Shown here: positions 59,417 to 64,000 of the stretch, piece by piece | Position numbering within the stretch: position 1 is the first letter of the stretch | Layout: each line of letters opens with the position of its first letter | Source: Saprospiraceae bacterium | GTDB taxonomy: Bacteria; Bacteroidota; Bacteroidia; Chitinophagales; Saprospiraceae | Direction: 5' to 3' | NCBI GenBank assembly: GCA_016714895.1 | Contig: JADKBV010000004.1 | Location: forward strand, 744,001-808,000 | Length of the DNA: 64,000 nucleotides | Made by a program: the position numbers and the translations under genes | The notes under the pieces: generated by a model | The model's input: the letters and a program-made list of their open reading frames with translations, nothing else | Databases searched by the model: none | Told to the model about the DNA's origin: nothing

Positions 59417-60271
59417 ATGAAAGGTATTGATAAAGCTCAGGTAGATTGGTTTATTCAGGCTGCTTTGGATGAAGATATTAAAGACGGCGACCATACGTCT
59501 CTGGCTTGTATACCGGCTGATTCCCGAAGTAAAGCAAAACTATTGGTCAAAGACGACGGTGTCATCGCCGGAGTGGAGTTGGCAAAACAAATCTTTCTGA
59601 CCCTCGACCCGAATGCTGTTTTTGAAGAAATCATCAGTGATGGTCAGGATATCAAATATGGTGACATTGTTTTTTATGTCGAATGCAACACACAAGCTTT
59701 ACTCAAAGGCGAAAGACTGGCATTAAATGTGATGCAGCGTATGAGTGGTATTGCTTCCTTAAGCAACAGATTTGCCTTTGAAGTAGAAGGTCTTCCCGTG
59801 ACCATTCTCGATACAAGAAAAACCACACCCTTACTCCGGTTTTTGGAAAAGTGGGCAGTAAAAATCGGAGGTTGTGAAAATTACAGAATCGGATTGTACG
59901 ATTGGATCATGATCAAAGACAACCATGTGGATGCATGCGGAAGTCTCACCAAAGCTATTGATGCCGTGCACGACTATTTGCAAAAAACAGGAAAAAATCT
60001 CAATATCACTGTGGAAGTGAGAAACCTTGTCGAAGTGGAGGAAGTCCTGAATCGTGGCGGAATCACCAGAATTATGTTTGACAATTTTGAACTTCCCATC
60101 CTTCGGGAAGCAGTGCAACACGTCAACAAACGATTTGAAACAGAAGCTTCCGGGGGAGTTTCTTTATCTACAGTAAGGAAAATCGCACTCACCGGAGTGG
60201 ATTATATTTCGGTGGGCGCATTGACACATTCAGCAGGAACTTTGGATCTGAGTCTGAAAGTGATGAAGTAA
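59417..60271 (+). CDS. nadC: Nicotinate-nucleotide pyrophosphorylase (quinolinate phosphoribosyltransferase)
   Basis: A 284-residue enzyme that converts quinolinate and PRPP to nicotinate mononucleotide. Signatures are DEDIKDGDHTS near residue 15, the RMSGIASLSNRF region, ILDTRKTTPLLRFLEKWAVK and GGCENYRIGLYDWIMIKDNH. The C-terminal EASGGVSLSTVRKIALTGVD closes the active site. Quinolinate could come from the 3-hydroxyanthranilate dioxygenase at 2 kb; nadA and nadB are not in view. It is followed by a small protein (48 bp) and RNase R on the same strand. Confidence 0.97.
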   Translation: MKGIDKAQVDWFIQAALDEDIKDGDHTSLACIPADSRSKAKLLVKDDGVIAGVELAKQIFLTLDPNAVFEEIISDGQDIKYGDIVFYVECNTQALLKGERLALNVMQRMSGIASLSNRFAFEVEGLPVTILDTRKTTPLLRFLEKWAVKIGGCENYRIGLYDWIMIKDNHVDACGSLTKAIDAVHDYLQKTGKNLNITVEVRNLVEVEEVLNRGGITRIMFDNFELPILREAVQHVNKRFETEASGGVSLSTVRKIALTGVDYISVGALTHSAGTLDLSLKVMK

Positions 60272-60319
60272 AAATTTACCTTATACCTGTATCTTTCTAT
60301 TACTACAAATAACAAAGAC

Positions 60320-60832
60320 ATGGAAACCAAACCAAAAATGATGTCTCCCGAACAAAAAGAATTTATTCGTTTTTTTCCGGAGGCAGAGTTGCCATTGATG
60401 TTGTCTCAGGACCAATTGCCGGATTTTTCGGATATCAATGAGCCGTTTTCAGCGCAATTTATTGAAGAAGTGCTAACCCTTTGGGAAAAGGAGATTGATG
60501 AATTTACAGAATTTATCCCTTGCGCTCATTTGCCTGTTCAGGAAGAATATCTGGGTTTGGTATATTGGAAAGGAGGTTTGTTGAAATATGAATTTATTCT
60601 GGCCACAATCAATAAAAAGGGAGAACTCATCAGCAAAAAACCTATTGCAACCACAGTCGTCGAAAATTCTGTCATCAAACAATCTGCAGCCTATATCGAT
60701 CCTGACCTGAACATTACCATCCTGGCAGGTCAAAATATTGACGGTGCTTTGTACGATTCCTCATTAACACAAAAATTCAGCATGGAAATTCTGTTTAACG
60801 GAGAAATTGTCTTACATTTGGACGAATTATAA
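60320..60832 (+). CDS. Protein of unknown function between nadC and rnr
   Basis: A 170-residue cytoplasmic protein with no signal peptide. The N-terminus (MMSPEQKEFIRFFPEAELPL) is followed by acidic helices and a mainly beta C-terminal half (YIDPDLNITILAGQNIDGAL). No cofactor or catalytic motif stands out and I do not recognise the family. The 48-bp gap from nadC and the 8-bp gap to rnr argue for a shared transcript. A role in RNA or NAD metabolism is only inferred from context. Confidence 0.65.
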   Translation: METKPKMMSPEQKEFIRFFPEAELPLMLSQDQLPDFSDINEPFSAQFIEEVLTLWEKEIDEFTEFIPCAHLPVQEEYLGLVYWKGGLLKYEFILATINKKGELISKKPIATTVVENSVIKQSAAYIDPDLNITILAGQNIDGALYDSSLTQKFSMEILFNGEIVLHLDEL

Positions 60833-60840
60833 TTTGAATC

Positions 60841-62973
60841 ATGTCGCGTAAACCACGCCAGCTGAAAAGTCCGGAATTACAACATCAGATTGTAAAATTG
60901 TTGTCAAAAGATCCCAAAAAAAGGTTTGATGCTGTACAGATTTCACGAAAGTTAAACCTTTCCAATCCGATAACATCCATAGAAAAGGAATGCCTTTCAT
61001 TGGTGACCCGTGGTTTGTTAGAACATGCCAAAAACGGTACATATATTTTCCCGTCATTAAAAAAAGTTACCACCGGTACCATTAAAACGTATCAGGGATA
61101 TGTGGATATGACACGGTCCGGTTCAGCATATATAACGGGCACTGATGCAAAAGATGATATTTACGTCGCCGCCAAATCTCTGATGGGAGCTTTACATAAA
61201 GATGTCGTAAAAGTGCAGATTTTGCCTCAGGGCAGAAATCGTCGTCTCGAAGGCAAAGTAGTCGATATTGTGGAAAGAAGTATTTCGCATGTTATTGGGA
61301 CGTTGCAGGTTTTTATGCGTTTCGGAGTGGTCCAGGTCGAACAACCAAAACAATTTCCCGATGTATTTATCAAACTGGAAGAGATCAATGAGGATATGCA
61401 TGGCGCAATCGTGAAAGTTCATATCACAGACTGGGGCAAAGGTCAGAATAAATCTATCTGGGGAAAAATCCAGCAAATTTTGGATGCAGGTGATCAAAAT
61501 GAAATCTCAATGCAGAATATCCTGTTGACCAATGGTTTTAATATCGATTTTCCGGAAAATGTCCTGGCAGAAGCACGAGAATTGCACAAAAAGATTAATG
61601 AATCAGAAACAGCCAAACGAAGGGATTTCCGAAACAAAGTGTGTTTTACCATTGATCCGTTGACAGCCAAAGATTTTGATGATGCCCTGTCAGTCGAAAA
61701 ACTCGAAAACGGCCATTATGAAATCGGAGTTCATATAGCAGATGTAACCCATTTTCTGGAAGAAAATACGGAATTGGATAAAGAAGCATTTTCCCGATCG
61801 ACTTCTGTTTATATCGCAGACAGGGTCTGTCCGATGTTGCCTGAAGAGCTGTCAAATCATCTTTGTTCTTTGGTACCCAATGAAGACAGATACACTTTTT
61901 CTGCTGTTTTTGAAATGGATATACAAGGCAAAATATATGCTGAATGGTACGGCAAAACCATCATTCATTCCTGCAGAAGATTTACGTATGAAGAGGCGCA
62001 GGAAAGAATTGAAACGGGTGAAGGCGATTATGTTGGCGAAATCAATATTCTTCAAAGTATTGCCAAAAAACTGAGAGAAATACGTTTTCAGCAAGGCTCC
62101 ATCAATTTTGAAACTGACGAAATTCAGTTTACCTTTGATGACAAAATGGTCCCGACCGGTATAAAAATCAGGGAAAGGAAGGATGCACACATGTTGGTGG
62201 AAGATTTTATGCTCCTTGCCAATAAAAAAGTTGCTGAATATGTATTCAAAAAAACTGTTCCGCCGGTTCCGTTTGTGTACAGAATTCACGATTTGCCAAA
62301 TCCCGATAAACTGGAAGATTTTGTATTATTCGCCAAAGAACTGGGATTTCAATTTCATACGAAAACGCCTGGAGGTATTACAGAGTCATTTAACAGACTC
62401 GCAGATGATATCAGAAAAAATGAGACCTTAAAACTACTTGAACCTTTAGCTATCAGAACCATGTCAAAAGCAGAATATTCTCCGCATAATATCGGACATT
62501 ACGGGTTGGGATTTCATTATTATACCCATTTTACGTCGCCGATCCGAAGATATGCCGATGTTTTGGTGCATCGTTTGCTTTTTAAAAATCTTAGGGATGA
62601 GTTCAGAGCAGATATTGCGATATTGGAAAAACAAACCAAACATATTTCTTTACAGGAAAGAAAAGCCATGGATGCCGAAAGGGAATCCGTCAAATACAAA
62701 TTGGCAGAATATATGGCCTTTTTTATCGGGAGAGAATTTGACGGCATCATTTCAGGCATGATTGAAAAAGGTGTTTTTATTGAAATCAAGGATACTAAGG
62801 CTGAAGGATTTATTGCGTTTTCAGAAATGGATAGCAGTTACGTTGTGGCTGAAAATAAGTATAAAGCTTTTGCAAAAAGAGGAGGTGAGGATCTGTTTAT
62901 AGGCAAAAAAGTAAGGGTAAGGGTATTAAGCTCAGATAAAGAAACTTTGCGGATTGATCTGAAGATGTTGTAG
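60841..62973 (+). CDS. rnr: Ribonuclease R
   Basis: A 710-residue 3'-5' exoribonuclease of the RNB family. Domains in order: an N-terminal winged-helix region (residues 1-65), two cold-shock/OB domains (about 80-235), the RNB catalytic domain (about 255-590) with TIDPLTAKDFDDALSVEKLE (the conserved aspartates that bind magnesium), and a C-terminal S1 domain (about 620-705). RNase R degrades structured RNA, including rRNA fragments. It lies 8 bp after the unknown gene. No clear terminator was found in the following 167 bp. Confidence 0.94.
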   Translation: MSRKPRQLKSPELQHQIVKLLSKDPKKRFDAVQISRKLNLSNPITSIEKECLSLVTRGLLEHAKNGTYIFPSLKKVTTGTIKTYQGYVDMTRSGSAYITGTDAKDDIYVAAKSLMGALHKDVVKVQILPQGRNRRLEGKVVDIVERSISHVIGTLQVFMRFGVVQVEQPKQFPDVFIKLEEINEDMHGAIVKVHITDWGKGQNKSIWGKIQQILDAGDQNEISMQNILLTNGFNIDFPENVLAEARELHKKINESETAKRRDFRNKVCFTIDPLTAKDFDDALSVEKLENGHYEIGVHIADVTHFLEENTELDKEAFSRSTSVYIADRVCPMLPEELSNHLCSLVPNEDRYTFSAVFEMDIQGKIYAEWYGKTIIHSCRRFTYEEAQERIETGEGDYVGEINILQSIAKKLREIRFQQGSINFETDEIQFTFDDKMVPTGIKIRERKDAHMLVEDFMLLANKKVAEYVFKKTVPPVPFVYRIHDLPNPDKLEDFVLFAKELGFQFHTKTPGGITESFNRLADDIRKNETLKLLEPLAIRTMSKAEYSPHNIGHYGLGFHYYTHFTSPIRRYADVLVHRLLFKNLRDEFRADIAILEKQTKHISLQERKAMDAERESVKYKLAEYMAFFIGREFDGIISGMIEKGVFIEIKDTKAEGFIAFSEMDSSYVVAENKYKAFAKRGGEDLFIGKKVRVRVLSSDKETLRIDLKML

Positions 62974-63140
62974 ATTTTCCTCGTCCCTTCCGGGATGATT
63001 TGGATCATAAAATGGCATAATAAACTGGTATTTGTGGGTAAATAGCCCGAATTTGGATGTAAATGGCTAAGTCTAACCTTTTTGGTATAATGTTTGTAAT
63101 TACATATTATTATTTTTCATAATGTGTAATATTTATTGAA

Positions 63141-64000
63141 ATGCGCCAGTTAAATCTAAAATTAAGCATTTTTGCGACATTTATCTTTTTGGCTTCCTGT
63201 ACACCGGATCTTCCAGAAATTTCTGATAAACAAACCATAGATGATGAATTGTTGACTTTGTTGTCCTCTCAATCACCTACAGGTAAAATCGATTATTTTA
63301 TATTTCCGGAATCAGACGAATACGCCAAAATACCACAGGATCCGAAAAATCCGTTAAGTCAGGCAAAAACCATGTTAGGGGCTTTCCTTTTTCATGAAAC
63401 GGGTTTGTCGTCAGCCGCAAAGGACCCGAGGATGAAAGGAACTTTTTCATGTGCTTCCTGTCATCATGCAGGTGCCGGTTTTCAGGCCGGTGTATTGCAG
63501 GGAATCGGTGAAGGCGGTAACGGCTTCGGCAGAAACGGGGAAAAAAGATTGCCCAAAGCAGATATTACAGACCATGATGTACAACCAATACGCACGCCGT
63601 CAGCAATGAACGGTGCTTTTCAGAAAGTCACTTTATGGAACGGCCAGTTTGGCGCAACCGACCTCAATTCAGGTACTCAAAACCAATGGAAAGCCGGTAC
63701 TCCGATAGAAACCAATTTTTTAGGTTATGAGGGTTTAGAAACCCAGGCTATTGCAGGAATGGGTGTTCACCGACTGGAAATCAATGATCAGATAAAAAAC
63801 AATTCAACCTATAAAAAACTGTTTGACGCTGCTTTTCCTGAAATTCCTACCGAAAAAAGAATGTCCATAGAATATGCAGGTCTGGCAATAGCGGCATATG
63901 AAAGGACTCTGATGGCAAATGAGGCAGGATTCCAGAAATATCTGAAAGGCAACATGTATGCGATGAAAGAGGATGAAAAAAGAGGTGCTTTACTGTTTTT
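63141..64000 (+). CDS. Di-heme cytochrome c peroxidase (MauG/CcpA family), 5' part
   Basis: The first 286 residues of a lipoprotein-type di-heme peroxidase; the window ends inside it. The lipobox is FLASC (Cys20). The first heme site is FSCASCHHAGAGF (C104, C107, ligand H108), followed by RTPSAMNGAFQKVTLWNGQF and AAYERTLMANEAGF, both typical of the cytochrome c peroxidase family. The second heme motif should lie beyond 64,000. Members either detoxify hydrogen peroxide or oxidise a protein partner, like MbnH acting on MbnP; an MbnP-like gene lies at 1.2 kb, but not next to this one. Which group it belongs to needs the missing end. Confidence 0.88.
   Translation, partial: MRQLNLKLSIFATFIFLASCTPDLPEISDKQTIDDELLTLLSSQSPTGKIDYFIFPESDEYAKIPQDPKNPLSQAKTMLGAFLFHETGLSSAAKDPRMKGTFSCASCHHAGAGFQAGVLQGIGEGGNGFGRNGEKRLPKADITDHDVQPIRTPSAMNGAFQKVTLWNGQFGATDLNSGTQNQWKAGTPIETNFLGYEGLETQAIAGMGVHRLEINDQIKNNSTYKKLFDAAFPEIPTEKRMSIEYAGLAIAAYERTLMANEAGFQKYLKGNMYAMKEDEKRGALLF

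Noticed and set aside
1..64000. tRNA, rRNA and CRISPR elements
   Set aside because: I looked for tRNA-like cloverleaf stretches, rRNA signatures and regularly spaced repeats in all intergenic regions and saw none.

Overview
The window is about 64 kb of AT-rich bacterial chromosome, almost all of it chromosomal core. Several signs point to the phylum Bacteroidota, probably a Saprospiraceae/Chitinophagales-type lineage. These are a SprA (Sov) type IX secretion channel fragment at the left edge, secreted proteins ending in type IX sorting domains, BatD proteins, a carbamoyl-phosphate synthase large subunit without its C-terminal regulatory domain, weak Shine-Dalgarno signals, and recurrent TAnnTTTG promoter -7 elements upstream of genes. 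The finer placement is inference. I saw no rRNA, tRNA, CRISPR array, prophage or insertion sequence.

Layout, left to right. 1-5 kb: sprA C-terminus, an MbnP-like lipoprotein, then a run of four tightly packed genes (3-hydroxyanthranilate dioxygenase, LpxH, a beta-propeller-like lipoprotein, a MOSC protein) closed by a bidirectional terminator. 5-12 kb: ribosomal protein S1 with an unusual C-terminal extension, two tandem BatD-like proteins, a secreted protein of unknown function, DUF1304 and the pyruvate dehydrogenase E2 subunit. 12-20 kb: TsaC, an Omp85/CBS pair, a broken small lipoprotein gene, a type IX secreted protein, a TM2-TPR-SHOCT protein, an RsbU-like phosphatase and a deacetylase-like protein. 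20-24 kb: lipA, a YhhN protein and pyruvate kinase. 24-28.4 kb: a small glycan-modification cluster (GT2, a frameshifted glycosyltransferase, a FemAB/GNAT-like protein, a second glycosyltransferase). 28-32 kb: AI-2E-type permease, DUF3109, SDR and MazG-like proteins. 31.7-38 kb: TPR lipoprotein, dipeptidyl peptidase IV, DUF6265 lipoprotein, galactokinase and HtrA. 38-46 kb: polysaccharide flippase, upp, rhomboid protease, a large thermolysin-like protease, a lipoprotein and an ECF sigma factor. 46.7-49 kb: carotenoid genes crtI-crtB behind a palindrome-rich leader. 49-64 kb: S10 and M28 peptidases, a GIY-YIG protein, UvrD-like helicase, carB, a MazEF-type toxin-antitoxin pair, nadC, a conserved unknown, RNase R and the start of a di-heme cytochrome c peroxidase cut by the window end.

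Functional links. LipA makes the lipoyl group carried by the E2 subunit. The 3-hydroxyanthranilate dioxygenase makes the precursor of quinolinate, which NadC uses, so the organism probably makes NAD from tryptophan. SprA serves the secreted proteins with type IX sorting tails. CrtB and CrtI form phytoene and desaturate it. The MbnP-like lipoprotein at one end and the di-heme peroxidase at the other belong to families that work as partners elsewhere.

Nothing here is clearly a new defence or mobile system. The observations most worth checking are the one-base frameshift in the 25 kb glycosyltransferase, the repeated palindromic motif before crtI, the S1 extension, the tandem BatD pair and the decayed lipoprotein at 15 kb.
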